From Candidatus Aenigmatarchaeota archaeon (GTDB taxonomy: Archaea > Aenigmatarchaeota > Aenigmatarchaeia > QMZP01 > JAUXAV01), in contig JAUXAV010000015.1 in NCBI GenBank assembly GCA_030619735.1, positions 1 to 16,593 of the forward strand: a stretch of DNA of 16,593 nt, written 5' to 3'. The first letter of the stretch is position 1. Each line of letters begins with the position of its first letter. The translations under genes and the position numbers were made by a program. Shown piece after piece: positions 5,804-12,677 of this stretch. The notes under the pieces were generated by a model. It ran no database searches, was not told the DNA's origin, and saw nothing but the letters and a program-made list of their open reading frames with translations.

Positions 5804-8213
5804 TCCACATTGGGCTTTTGAGGAAATCCGTGAACCCGAGTGTAGCCGCTGTGAACTAGGTAACCTCAATGGTGAGCTCCGTTGCCTGGTGGGTGTGGGT
5901 CCACATGACGCTGACCTAATGATGATTGGTGAAGCTCCAGGGCGCAGGGAAATTCAGCCCGATGTTAGACGTCCTTTTGCTGGACCCGCTGGTCAATACT
6001 TAGACATGATCTTAGAGAACATTGGGCTAGACAGGACCAAAATCTTTATCACCAATGTGATTTGCTGTAAACCCCCGCACAATGATGACCCAACTCCCAC
6101 TCAGGTAACAGCCTGTAAACCTTTTCTTGATGCCCAGATAACTACAGTTAAGCCTAAGAAAATCATGGCTCTCGGTAACATAGCCCTAAAGGCACTCACA
6201 GGCCACTCAGGTATATCTACCTACCGGGGGAAGCCTTTTACTCTTACCTATAACAATATCCCTCCCATTGAAGTGATCCCTAGTTTTCATCCAAGTTATG
6301 TCCGTAGGAGCCCAGGTCACTACCCTGTCCTATTCACTGATCTTCTCCGATTTAAGGGAGGTAACCTCAAAAGTATTGAGACTCACTATCAGCCTATTGA
6401 AACCATGGCCACCTTTAAGACGATGATTAGGGAGCTACTTGCTTCTCCTGAGGTATCTTTTGACCTCGAGACTACTCATCTAGACCCATGGACTGGAGCT
6501 AAAATAATCTGTATAGGCCTCAGCAACAGACCCGGCTATGCCTGGTGTGTACCTCTCGAAGGTAGATGGGCTCCGTGGACGGGCACTGAGTGTGCTGAGA
6601 TCTTCAGACTCCTGGGGGCAGTCCTCTCCAATCCACGTATCTGGATCATAGCCTTCAATAGTCTCTTTGACCTAAAATGGTTGTGGACCAGGAATATACC
6701 AGCTAAATGTAATTCCGATCCCATGATGGATGCTACTCTCCTCGATGAGAATCTTCCACATAGCTTGGAAGCCACTGTCCAGCTCTATATAGACCCAGAC
6801 TTTACTAAACCAGAACCTAAGGAGATAGCCACTTGGCCATGGGAGAAGATCTGGCCCTACAACTGTGGAGACGCCGATTGGACCCTGAGGTTGTCCCACA
6901 TCCTCCCTGAGAGATTACACAAAGAGCCTACATCAGAGGTCCTTCTTAAGGAGCTGGTAATGCCAATTCAAACCAAGGTACTTCCCAAATTGGAACTAAG
7001 TGGGATCTACGTCCATGAGGACAAGCTCACTGAGGCTGAGGACAAATGCTTAGAGGAGGCCGAAAAGTGGGAGAATGAAATCCGCAAGCATGTACCTAAA
7101 GATTACGTTCCACCCGTTAAGTCAAAGAAGTCTCTAAAACGTGGATTTAATCCTGGATCACCAAAACAACTGGCACATCTCCTATTTGAGGTCATGGGCT
7201 TTCCTGGTGAAGTTCTTACCAAAGGTGGAGACTTATCCACAAAGGAATCAGTCCTGATAGACCTCAAGAACCAATATCCACATCCCATCTTAGAAGCCAT
7301 AGTGGAGTTTAGGAAGTACACCAAGTACGACTCCACCTACATAGTCCCGTGGAGAGAGCTAAGGGACTCCAACGGTTTTATCCATCCCCATTATCATCTC
7401 AAGCCTGTTACTGGTAGGTTATCGTCTACGGATCCCAATCTCCAGCAGACCCCAAGAGAACCCTGGATGAGGAATTGTCTCGGTGCTCCGCCCAGATATC
7501 TACTCCTAGCTCCTGATTATTCCCAAATTGAGATGAGGATAGCTGCCCACCTCAGTCAAGATGAGAACCTACTCGCAGTATTTGCCGAGGGCAGGGATGT
7601 CCACCTTGAGACGGCTATGCTGGTAACTGGACTTCCTGCCGATAAAATCACCAAAGAACTCAGGAAGAAAGCTAAGGCTGTGAACTTCGGCCTTATCTAT
7701 GGAATGGGAGCCCGTAAGCTAATGGAATATGCCAAGGAAAAGTATGAAGTCTATATGACCCTGGATGAAGCCACAACCTGGAGGAAAGCCTTCTTCACAA
7801 GATATCCAAGGCTTCTTGAGTGGCATAGAAAACAGAGACAAGAAGTCCATGAAAAACATCAAGTGGTATCTTTAATCGGAAGGATTAGGCATCTCAATAA
7901 CATCCTGTCTTCTGATTCCCAGATAGCAGCAGAAGCTGAGAGACAAGCAATAAACAGCCCAGATCAGGGATTGGCTAGTGATATTACTCTTCTCTCAGCT
8001 ATAGAAGTGGACAAAATCCTTCCACCTTCGGAGGGAAAACTCGCTGGGTTGGTCCATGACCAGACATTATACATCATCCGAGAGGACAGGATAGATTACT
8101 GGAAGGACAAAGTCAGGAACATCATGGAGAATCCACCTCTCTCTAGGTTTACCTCGGAGAAGTTATCAGTCCCATTGGGGGTAGATGTTACTGTATCACC
8201 CTACTGGAGCTAG
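5793..8213 (+). CDS. Family A DNA polymerase with N-terminal family-4 uracil-DNA glycosylase domain
   Basis: An 806-residue replicative polymerase. Residues 15-185 are a family-4 UDG module. It has Fe-S cysteines C17, C20, C92 and C108, motif GEAPGRRE (46-53), PFAGPAG (61-67), the NVICCKPP segment and the HPSYVRR motif (166-172). Residues about 215-375 are a 3'-5' proofreading exonuclease with intact DEDY residues: D224 and E226 (FDLETTHLD), D293 (AFNSLFDLKWL), Y356 and D360. Residues 385-806 are the Pol I palm/fingers/thumb: SSTDPNLQQTPR, motif A APDYSQIE (D575), motif B RKKAKAVNFGLIYG (K628, F632) and motif C VHDQ (D756). The usual motif-C glutamate is Gln757. There is no 5' nuclease. The same UDG-plus-polymerase order is known from phage SPO1. 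It is the last gene of the rightward operon. Confidence 0.96.
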   Translation: MEGDPHWAFEEIREPECSRCELGNLNGELRCLVGVGPHDADLMMIGEAPGRREIQPDVRRPFAGPAGQYLDMILENIGLDRTKIFITNVICCKPPHNDDPTPTQVTACKPFLDAQITTVKPKKIMALGNIALKALTGHSGISTYRGKPFTLTYNNIPPIEVIPSFHPSYVRRSPGHYPVLFTDLLRFKGGNLKSIETHYQPIETMATFKTMIRELLASPEVSFDLETTHLDPWTGAKIICIGLSNRPGYAWCVPLEGRWAPWTGTECAEIFRLLGAVLSNPRIWIIAFNSLFDLKWLWTRNIPAKCNSDPMMDATLLDENLPHSLEATVQLYIDPDFTKPEPKEIATWPWEKIWPYNCGDADWTLRLSHILPERLHKEPTSEVLLKELVMPIQTKVLPKLELSGIYVHEDKLTEAEDKCLEEAEKWENEIRKHVPKDYVPPVKSKKSLKRGFNPGSPKQLAHLLFEVMGFPGEVLTKGGDLSTKESVLIDLKNQYPHPILEAIVEFRKYTKYDSTYIVPWRELRDSNGFIHPHYHLKPVTGRLSSTDPNLQQTPREPWMRNCLGAPPRYLLLAPDYSQIEMRIAAHLSQDENLLAVFAEGRDVHLETAMLVTGLPADKITKELRKKAKAVNFGLIYGMGARKLMEYAKEKYEVYMTLDEATTWRKAFFTRYPRLLEWHRKQRQEVHEKHQVVSLIGRIRHLNNILSSDSQIAAEAERQAINSPDQGLASDITLLSAIEVDKILPPSEGKLAGLVHDQTLYIIREDRIDYWKDKVRNIMENPPLSRFTSEKLSVPLGVDVTVSPYWS

Positions 8214-8225
8214 TTCCCACGTTGT

Positions 8226-8705
8226 TTATTCCCCATGCAAGAAATATCTAAAGTGGACTTCTATTGACTCCGCTGGGGTATTGGCAGCCTCACACATGCA
8301 CCTGTAGTAAATTGTCTCCCCAGCAGGTATATGTCTACCCCTTACCCTTGGGCTCTGGGCCACAGGCAAGAAAAGGGTATCGGACAGTACTTTAAACCTG
8401 GTCACATAAATCTTATCAGCCCCGTAAGCTACCTCAACCATATACTGTTTCTCAGCTATTGAAGTTTTCTCTACCAGCAGGGCTGAAATGTGACCTGGCC
8501 CTGAGGCAAACTTGGATGATAAGGTAACAGGCTGACTATCAACTATCTCAGTCCAATCACTCCATGTATCTGCTAATACGTTGGCGGTCAGATCGCAGGT
8601 AACACCGGTGACATCTGGAAACAGGCGTGTGGTGTGTTGTCCGAAGAAGTGGAGGTCATCTATCAGAGGTCCGTATTCGGGTCCAAGCCTATCAATAAAC
8701 CCCAT
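8226..8705 (-). CDS. Putative virion surface protein (last late gene before convergence)
   Basis: Not recognised as a named family. The frame is open to ATG 8804, but GGGAG lies five bases before the ATG at 8703-8705. The extra 33 residues upstream are low in hydrophobics, so 159 residues starting MGFIDRLGPEYG is preferred. The longer form would overlap the small membrane gene by 11 bases and could be coupled to it, so the start is open. The body is beta-rich: VTCDLTANVLADTW, SSKFASGPGHISALLVEK, and a C-terminal VRGRHIPAGETIYYRCMCEA ending in VHFRYFLHG. Such PAGETxYYRC...VHFRY endings occur in phage head or tail decoration proteins. A 6-bp hairpin (8723-8739) lies just upstream of the preferred start. 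It converges on the polymerase gene with a 12-base gap and no visible terminator. Confidence 0.6.
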   Translation of the reverse strand: MGFIDRLGPEYGPLIDDLHFFGQHTTRLFPDVTGVTCDLTANVLADTWSDWTEIVDSQPVTLSSKFASGPGHISALLVEKTSIAEKQYMVEVAYGADKIYVTRFKVLSDTLFLPVAQSPRVRGRHIPAGETIYYRCMCEAANTPAESIEVHFRYFLHGE

Positions 8706-8793
8706 ACATACTCCCATTTTCCCAGTCCCTTGAGGACTGCGTATTATTCCCTTTTCCTCACCGTGTGTTGAGCCTTCCATATCCCGAATAAAA

Positions 8794-8952
8794 CTATTGA
8801 CCATAAAGCAATAAGTTCAGCCAAAAGTATTGCTCTATTATAGGGTCACTCCACCTTCCCCTGTAATAGAGAAACAATAAATCTCCCGCTAAAACCACCA
8901 ATAAAAGGTCGGCAAAGAATTGTATGACTCGCTGCCAAATCTTTTGTTTCAT
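8794..8952 (-). CDS. Small membrane protein (52 aa), holin-like candidate
   Basis: A short gene found by hand. ATG 8950-8952 is preceded by AAGGAGAT five to six bases upstream, a strong site. The product is MKQKIWQRVIQFFADLLLVV, then LAGDLLFLYYRGRWSDPIIE and QYFWLNLLLYGQ. It has a basic N-terminus, one clear transmembrane helix (about residues 9-30) and a second short hydrophobic stretch (about 42-50). Size, charge and position among late genes would suit a holin or holin-accessory protein. No endolysin is in the window, so this is only a suggestion. Its 3' end overlaps a possible early start (8804) of the next gene. The gene contains a near-perfect inverted repeat (8835-8869). Confidence 0.7.
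   Translation of the reverse strand: MKQKIWQRVIQFFADLLLVVLAGDLLFLYYRGRWSDPIIEQYFWLNLLLYGQ
8835..8869. repeat. Inverted repeat (11-bp arms, one mismatch) inside small membrane gene
   Basis: CTATTATAGGG (8835-8845) and CCCTGTAATAG (8859-8869) pair over 11 positions with one mismatch around a 13-base loop. On the minus-strand transcript this would form a stable hairpin within the coding region. No poly-U run follows, so it is not a typical intrinsic terminator. It could affect translation of the membrane gene or mRNA decay. Confidence 0.4.
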
Positions 8953-8991
8953 AGCTTATCTCCTTGCTCATTTCTCCATACTCAATCCTTA

Positions 8992-9060
8992 TTATACTCT
9001 CTTAACCTTAGCTATATCTGTTACATCAACCCCCATCACCTTCGCCCATCAGTCTGCCAT
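8992..9060 (-). pseudogene. Remnant reading frame after tailspike stop (MAD-stop-WAKVMGVDVTDIAKV)
   Basis: In the same frame as the tailspike, its last codons ATG GCA GAC are followed by TGA and then by 18 open codons encoding WAKVMGVDVTDIAKVKRV before TAA (8992-8994). The combined reading MAD(stop)WAKVxGVxVxDIAKV resembles the recurrent MADWAKVNGV-type start of phage structural proteins as I remember them. It looks like the beginning of a second structural gene, fused in frame to the tailspike end and interrupted by TGA. Alternatives are chance, or programmed read-through of TGA. TGA is an ordinary stop elsewhere in the window. Confidence 0.35.
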
Positions 9061-10728
9061 CTCAGCAATTTGTAAAACAACTATAACTTCACCAGTATCG
9101 ACTTTCCCGCCCGCCGTCCCAATGGTTATTGTGTCCCCGGCAGCTATAACCCTTTGGGTCAAAGTATTGGTGTCGAAGTGCTTGGAGTAGCCCTTGGCCT
9201 TGTTGAGCTCGCTGACGGACACATCAAAGTAGTCATCGTCTAAGGCAACACCATCCTGATACCTACCAACCCTTATATTCACTCCGGCACCGGCCCCTGT
9301 CGCCACGGAGTAAAGGATTGAATAGCCAGCCAGGATGCACGGGCACTTGGCGAAGAAAACCTCAATATCCGTGGCCCCGCCTGTGAGGTCAAGGGCGATG
9401 GAGTGCATCGCCTGGTCGAATATTGTGTTGGTGCCACGGTCAAAAACACCCCGCCCAGTATTATTCATTGTGATATTGGCCTTAATTGAATTATAGTTAG
9501 CATTAACACCCCCGGCTATCTCAATGCCATTATTACCATTGTTATAGCAATTGTTGCCAACAACCTCATTGTAATCGGCATTTCTGGTGGCGTCGCCAGT
9601 AATATAGATACCGTCCCCAGTTTCCTGGTTGTTGCAAACATTCCCTGTCACAGCGCAGTAATCAGAGCGGTAAATATGGATACCATGCAAGCCGTTCCCC
9701 TCACATTGGTTGCCTGCGATAACATGCTCGTGAGTGACATCTATTCGTATCCCAGAATATTTGGTGGCACCAGTCCCATTGTCAGCACAAGTGTTCCCTG
9801 ATATGGTATTATTGTCACAGGTCGCATTAATCCAGATGCCATACTCAGTATTGCCTTGACAAGTGTTGCCTGATATAGTGTTATTCTTGCTGGCGGTCAG
9901 CAATTTAATACCGCTTAATCCGTTCCCTGCACAGGTATTTCCTGATATAGTATTGTTAGAGGCACGATGTAAATATATGCCCTCTGCGCCTGCTCCCTGA
10001 ATAGAGTTGCCTGATATAGTGTTATTGTCCGAGTACTCTATTATGTATATGGCCTGAAACTCCGTTCCAGAAAAAGAATTCCCTGATATGGTATTGTTGG
10101 TGGAGGTGGTAAGGACAATATCAATGGTATTCATTCCATAGAAGGTGATATCTATAATTTCATTGTAGTCGCTGTTGATAAGTCCTACACCACCAAAATA
10201 CCAAGCTGCGTTCACCCAGATGTTCACTATCTTACTGTGGTCTACATAGGTAAACTCGATACCGTAATCAACATTGTTTGTGCGGTCTTCAATACAGAGG
10301 TCGGCAATCAGTATCCCTGTCTTTTCGCTGCCTGCGCCCCCTGTGGCAGTGATGATGTCAGTGTGGTCCGTCGTGGTGGTCAGAATAGTGTTCCTGCCGC
10401 AGCCCCTCAGGGTCTGGTAGCTGTCAAGGACTAAAGAAGCCTCAATGTAGTAGGTACCGTCAAGAAGCTTGACCTCTCCACCAGTGGCAGGCAAAGCGTC
10501 AATGGCCTCCTGTATCTTTAAATGGTCATCGGCACCAGTGCAGACATAATCAGCAAGAGCTTTTCCATAAGCTGAGCTATCGTTGGCGGCTACTACCAAA
10601 GTAGAGCTTCGCTGAGCCTCAGTCTCGCTACAGACTGCGTCCACCAACTGGGCAAGGGTCAGCTGTCCAGTTACCTTCTCAGCTGGCACCTCAAAGTCTA
10701 CAAAACTCCCCTTGTCAATAAAAGGCAT
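9049..10728 (-). CDS. Right-handed beta-helix tailspike-like protein
   Basis: A 559-residue virion surface protein, probably a tailspike or fibre that binds and perhaps cleaves host polysaccharide. Residues 1-60 are a likely virion-attachment/trimerisation head. Residues 60-110 have the pectate-lyase-superfamily entry pattern (VCTGADDHLKIQEAIDALP, GGEVKLLDGTYYI). Residues 135-435 are beta-helix turns with five regular NNTISGN(S/T) repeats (from about 211, 235, 258, 282 and 306; period 23-24 residues), then variant turns (HVIAGNQC, CAVTGNVC, NEVVGNNC). Residues 440-559 form a C-terminal beta-sandwich (IALDLTGGATDIEVFF ... GDTITIGTAGG), likely for trimerisation. No enzymatic acidic pair can be assigned by eye. 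Start ATG has GGGGGG three bases upstream. GC and codon use look higher than in the early genes, suggesting separate acquisition. Confidence 0.85.
   Translation of the reverse strand: MPFIDKGSFVDFEVPAEKVTGQLTLAQLVDAVCSETEAQRSSTLVVAANDSSAYGKALADYVCTGADDHLKIQEAIDALPATGGEVKLLDGTYYIEASLVLDSYQTLRGCGRNTILTTTTDHTDIITATGGAGSEKTGILIADLCIEDRTNNVDYGIEFTYVDHSKIVNIWVNAAWYFGGVGLINSDYNEIIDITFYGMNTIDIVLTTSTNNTISGNSFSGTEFQAIYIIEYSDNNTISGNSIQGAGAEGIYLHRASNNTISGNTCAGNGLSGIKLLTASKNNTISGNTCQGNTEYGIWINATCDNNTISGNTCADNGTGATKYSGIRIDVTHEHVIAGNQCEGNGLHGIHIYRSDYCAVTGNVCNNQETGDGIYITGDATRNADYNEVVGNNCYNNGNNGIEIAGGVNANYNSIKANITMNNTGRGVFDRGTNTIFDQAMHSIALDLTGGATDIEVFFAKCPCILAGYSILYSVATGAGAGVNIRVGRYQDGVALDDDYFDVSVSELNKAKGYSKHFDTNTLTQRVIAAGDTITIGTAGGKVDTGEVIVVLQIAEMAD
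9797..10105 (-). repeat. Five tandem 69-72-bp units encoding NNTISGN beta-helix turns
   Basis: The plus-strand core CCTGATAT(A/G)G begins at 9797, 9869, 9941, 10010 and 10082, i.e. spacings 72, 72, 69 and 72 bases. Each unit encodes one 23-24-residue helix turn. The cores are near-identical at DNA level while the intervening bases differ, consistent with structural selection plus possible recombination between units. This is coding repeat, not CRISPR. Confidence 0.8.
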
Positions 10729-10737
10729 CTACCCCCC

Positions 10738-11529
10738 TTAGACTTGTAGTCCCCACTGCGAGCGCAGTGTTCCCTTCCCAGTGACAGAGGAGCCACTCGC
10801 TTCAAATACGGCTCTTACTTCCTTGGGGACTTCAGTAAAGCTTTTGGTGGTATAGCTCCCCTTACCTACCCTTGCGAAGTAATATGTGCCATGCTCTATG
10901 GCGTTACCCAGTACTGAAGCCATGATATGAATAGTTCCAGACAATGAGGATGGATGGACCACTAGTGTCTTGGTTTGGAATTTGCTGACATCTACCCAGC
11001 TACCAAAATACCAACTACCCCGTGCCACATGGGTTCCTAAGCCGAAGCCAGCTCCTATCCCTGAGAAGTGCCTTGCCATAAGAGTTCCAAGGTTACTTAA
11101 GGTTCCAATTCTTTCAAGATAATGGACGGAACCTAATCGGGCTACGGTACCAAGCCTTCCCCCTCCTATTCTGTTAACAGTACCCACATAAGGCTGGGTA
11201 CCTAGATGGGCTATTGTCCCTAAGCGTTGCTGGTAATGGACCGTTCCCAATCTACCTAAAGTCCCAACCCTGCCACCTGCTACTCTGTTAAGGGTACCTG
11301 CCCGAGTCATTTCATCAAGAGTACCTAGTCGGTCTATCTTGTGAACGGTGCCCACATGGATAGTTAGTAGGACGGTTCCAATTTGAGCTATGGTCCCCAT
11401 CCTACTGACTCTACCTACGGTACCCACATAGTTTAACTTCTCTAGGGTCCCCAGGTGCTGAAAGTCATGAGGTGGAGAACCTATCAGCCTTTCCCGTGCG
11501 ACTTTATCTAGTTCATCTAAACTGCTCAT
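10738..11529 (-). CDS. GT-repeat beta-structure protein (263 aa), putative tail fibre/shaft
   Basis: A virion-region protein with a striking internal repeat and no assignable enzyme function. Residues 26-150 contain 15 Gly-Thr pairs plus one Gly-Ser, each preceded by Leu/Val/Met/Ile (or Ala) and usually followed by a hydrophobic residue. Examples are YVGTVGRVSRMGTIAQIGTV and HYQQRLGTIAHLGT. The spacing between GT pairs is 6, 9 or 11 residues, mostly multiples of three, as expected for a beta-helical or trimeric fibrous shaft. A second-level duplication occurs (residues 80-111 and 118-149). Residues 170-263 form a different, probably globular beta domain (GSWVDVSKFQTKTLVVHPSS ... GTLRSQWGLQV), which may be a binding tip. 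The start is firm: ATG six bases after AAGGAGA. It lies between the tailspike and a decoration-type gene, suggesting an accessory fibre. Confidence 0.75.
   Translation of the reverse strand: MSSLDELDKVARERLIGSPPHDFQHLGTLEKLNYVGTVGRVSRMGTIAQIGTVLLTIHVGTVHKIDRLGTLDEMTRAGTLNRVAGGRVGTLGRLGTVHYQQRLGTIAHLGTQPYVGTVNRIGGGRLGTVARLGSVHYLERIGTLSNLGTLMARHFSGIGAGFGLGTHVARGSWYFGSWVDVSKFQTKTLVVHPSSLSGTIHIMASVLGNAIEHGTYYFARVGKGSYTTKSFTEVPKEVRAVFEASGSSVTGKGTLRSQWGLQV
11083..11292 (-). repeat. Tandem duplication of a 32-aa block within the GT-repeat gene (period 114 bp)
   Basis: Protein residues 80-111 (LNRVAGGRVGTLGRLGTVHY...) and 118-149 (VNRIGGGRLGTVARLGSVHY...) are clearly homologous and in register over 32 residues, separated by six residues. 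At DNA level the period is 114 bases (first copy 11197-11292, second 11083-11178). Third positions have diverged, so the duplication is old and maintained by selection. Confidence 0.75.
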
Positions 11530-11540
11530 ATGTTATCTCC

Positions 11541-12026
11541 TTAGGCCCTAGACTCACAAAGGAATTCTAGTTTAACTTCTCCCGTTGCCCCAGCATTTTT
11601 ACTTGTGGGTGATAGATTTCTTAACACTACGTGGATCTCCTTAGTCCCATCTAAGTCCACATAGTCAATGTTAAGGTTTTCAATATCCAATCTCCACTGG
11701 GTAGTTGTCTGCTGGAATCCGTAGGTAGGAAGGTTTAGTTCCACTGCCCCTATGAAATAGTCATTATCAAGATCTGATTCTTCAAAGTCATCACTGCCAT
11801 AAAGTAGGACTTCAAAGAATAGCTGCTGGTCTGCTTGGATTGAGATCTTAGATATCCTGATTCGGTTACCCCTAAGCCCCTCCAGGTTTTCCCTTTCAAC
11901 AGCATTCTTAGCGAGTTCCCCCGTAAAATGAATGTCCTTGTCTGAAGTTATGGGATAGATTACTGTCCGTAACTCCTTGACAAAGTCTGGAGCTCCAATT
12001 CCTCTGGCTATCAATGCCTTTCCCAT
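11541..12026 (-). CDS. Phage structural/decoration protein, intact paralogue (161 aa)
   Basis: A complete beta-rich protein. Residues 1-16 (MGKALIARGIGAPDFV) and HFTGELAKN (33-41) form a conserved N-terminal signature. FIGAVELNLP (91-100) marks the middle, and NLNIDYVDLDGTKEIHVVLR (117-136) followed by NLSPTSKNAGATGEV marks the C-terminal beta domain. It is homologous over its first 99 residues to the protein at 14531-14851 (about 40-45% identity by eye). Over its last 51 residues it matches the C-terminus of the protein at 12678-13103 (28 of 51 identical by eye). It is therefore the reference for recognising that split gene. The start ATG overlaps the upstream stop as TAATG, with the Shine-Dalgarno GGAG (12034-12037) inside the upstream gene's last codons. 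Likely a capsid or tail decoration protein; function inferred only from context. Confidence 0.72.
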   Translation of the reverse strand: MGKALIARGIGAPDFVKELRTVIYPITSDKDIHFTGELAKNAVERENLEGLRGNRIRISKISIQADQQLFFEVLLYGSDDFEESDLDNDYFIGAVELNLPTYGFQQTTTQWRLDIENLNIDYVDLDGTKEIHVVLRNLSPTSKNAGATGEVKLEFLCESRA

Positions 12027-12616
12027 TATGTTACTCCTAGTCTCGTTGGAGATATAGTGGCTATCACTGGTACAGTATGAACGTTAAGGGAGTCATAGTT
12101 CCACCATTCTACCCTCAAGTTACCTGGGGCTTTTATAGGATAATTTGGTCGGAACAAGACTGTAAAGTCATCCAAAGCTATGAAGGTATCTGCTATCGTT
12201 GGGATTATATATTTCCTGCCCCCACCTGCTGGGAGATATAGAACGTCCACCTCTAGAAACTGATGGCATCCAGCTGGAAAGCCCATTATCACATTCTCTA
12301 TGATTCCATTAAAGGGGATTAGTCTCTCTTGTTCGTCCTGCCAGGCTGTGGCTATGGTCTTCTGAAAGGGGATAATTGCTGAGGCACCCACAGCTCCCGG
12401 AACCATTTCCTGAAGTAAGAGGACTAGCTGTTGAGCAGGTGGAGCTCCGGGAAAGAGTATCATTGGAGTAACCGCTGGAACTCCTGGGACTGTTGGGACC
12501 ATTTGGGCTTCTAGTACAGTAACCAGTCTGTCAATCTTCTGAGCTAGGAACTTTACCTCTTCCCATGGAGCCCTCTCAGGGGGCTCAGGTGGGGGCTGAA
12601 ACTCTTTCATAACCAT
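12026..12616 (-). CDS. Virion surface protein with N-terminal coiled coil and Pro-rich linker (196 aa)
   Basis: Probably a fibre or decoration protein. Residues 1-15 are Pro/Glu-rich (FQPPPEPPERAPWEE). Residues 17-40 form a short amphipathic helix (VKFLAQKIDRLVTVLEAQM) suitable for oligomerisation. Residues 41-65 are a Pro/Val linker (VPTVPGVPAVTP). The remaining 120 residues are beta-rich, with IIENVIMGFPAGCHQFLEVD, an aromatic segment (RPNYPIKAPGNLRVEWWNYD) and a C-terminal VIATISPTRLGVT. The start follows AGAGGTGG four bases upstream; a second ATG lies two codons in. A consensus promoter sits directly upstream (12636-12665), so this gene and the 161-aa gene can be transcribed separately from the rest of the late region. 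No relative was identified. Confidence 0.7.
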   Translation of the reverse strand: MVMKEFQPPPEPPERAPWEEVKFLAQKIDRLVTVLEAQMVPTVPGVPAVTPMILFPGAPPAQQLVLLLQEMVPGAVGASAIIPFQKTIATAWQDEQERLIPFNGIIENVIMGFPAGCHQFLEVDVLYLPAGGGRKYIIPTIADTFIALDDFTVLFRPNYPIKAPGNLRVEWWNYDSLNVHTVPVIATISPTRLGVT

Positions 12617-12635
12617 TATTCCACCTCTTGTTATT

Positions 12636-12665
12636 ATTATACCTCACAAAGGATAACTTTGTCAA
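12636..12665 (-). promoter_or_regulatory. Internal late-region promoter, exact TTGACA/TATAAT
   Basis: On the minus strand TTGACA (12660-12665) and TATAAT (12636-12641) are separated by 18 bases in the 61-base gap upstream of the 196-aa gene. The -35 context (TACC-TTGACAA-GTTATC-like) is nearly the same as that of the promoter at 14858-14886, suggesting both derive from one duplicated upstream region. It would start transcription near 12629, giving a leader of about 13 bases that includes the ribosome binding site. Confidence 0.75.
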
Positions 12666-12677
12666 GGTATGTCCTGT

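Noticed and set aside
6536..7336. Minus-strand open frames of 75-79 codons inside the polymerase gene
   Set aside because: They lie opposite the highly conserved UDG-polymerase coding sequence, show no motif or ribosome binding site, and are explained as shadow frames.
8214..8225. Terminator between convergent operons
   Set aside because: Only 12 bases separate the two stop codons, and neither a GC-rich hairpin nor a T-run is present.
8706..8804. N-terminal 33-residue extension of the last late gene (start at 8804)
   Set aside because: No Shine-Dalgarno at 8804, while GGGAG sits five bases before the ATG at 8705. Coupling to the membrane gene cannot be excluded.
9049..9051. Genetic-code change with TGA read as an amino acid
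   Set aside because: TGA is a normal stop in several ATGA overlaps and gene ends in the window, so a general reassignment is not supported. Only local read-through remains possible.
9797..10105. Regularly spaced repeats that could suggest a CRISPR array
   Set aside because: The conserved part is only about 15-20 bases, the period is 69-72 (a multiple of three), and the repeats are in frame within a beta-helix gene. They encode NNTISGN turns.
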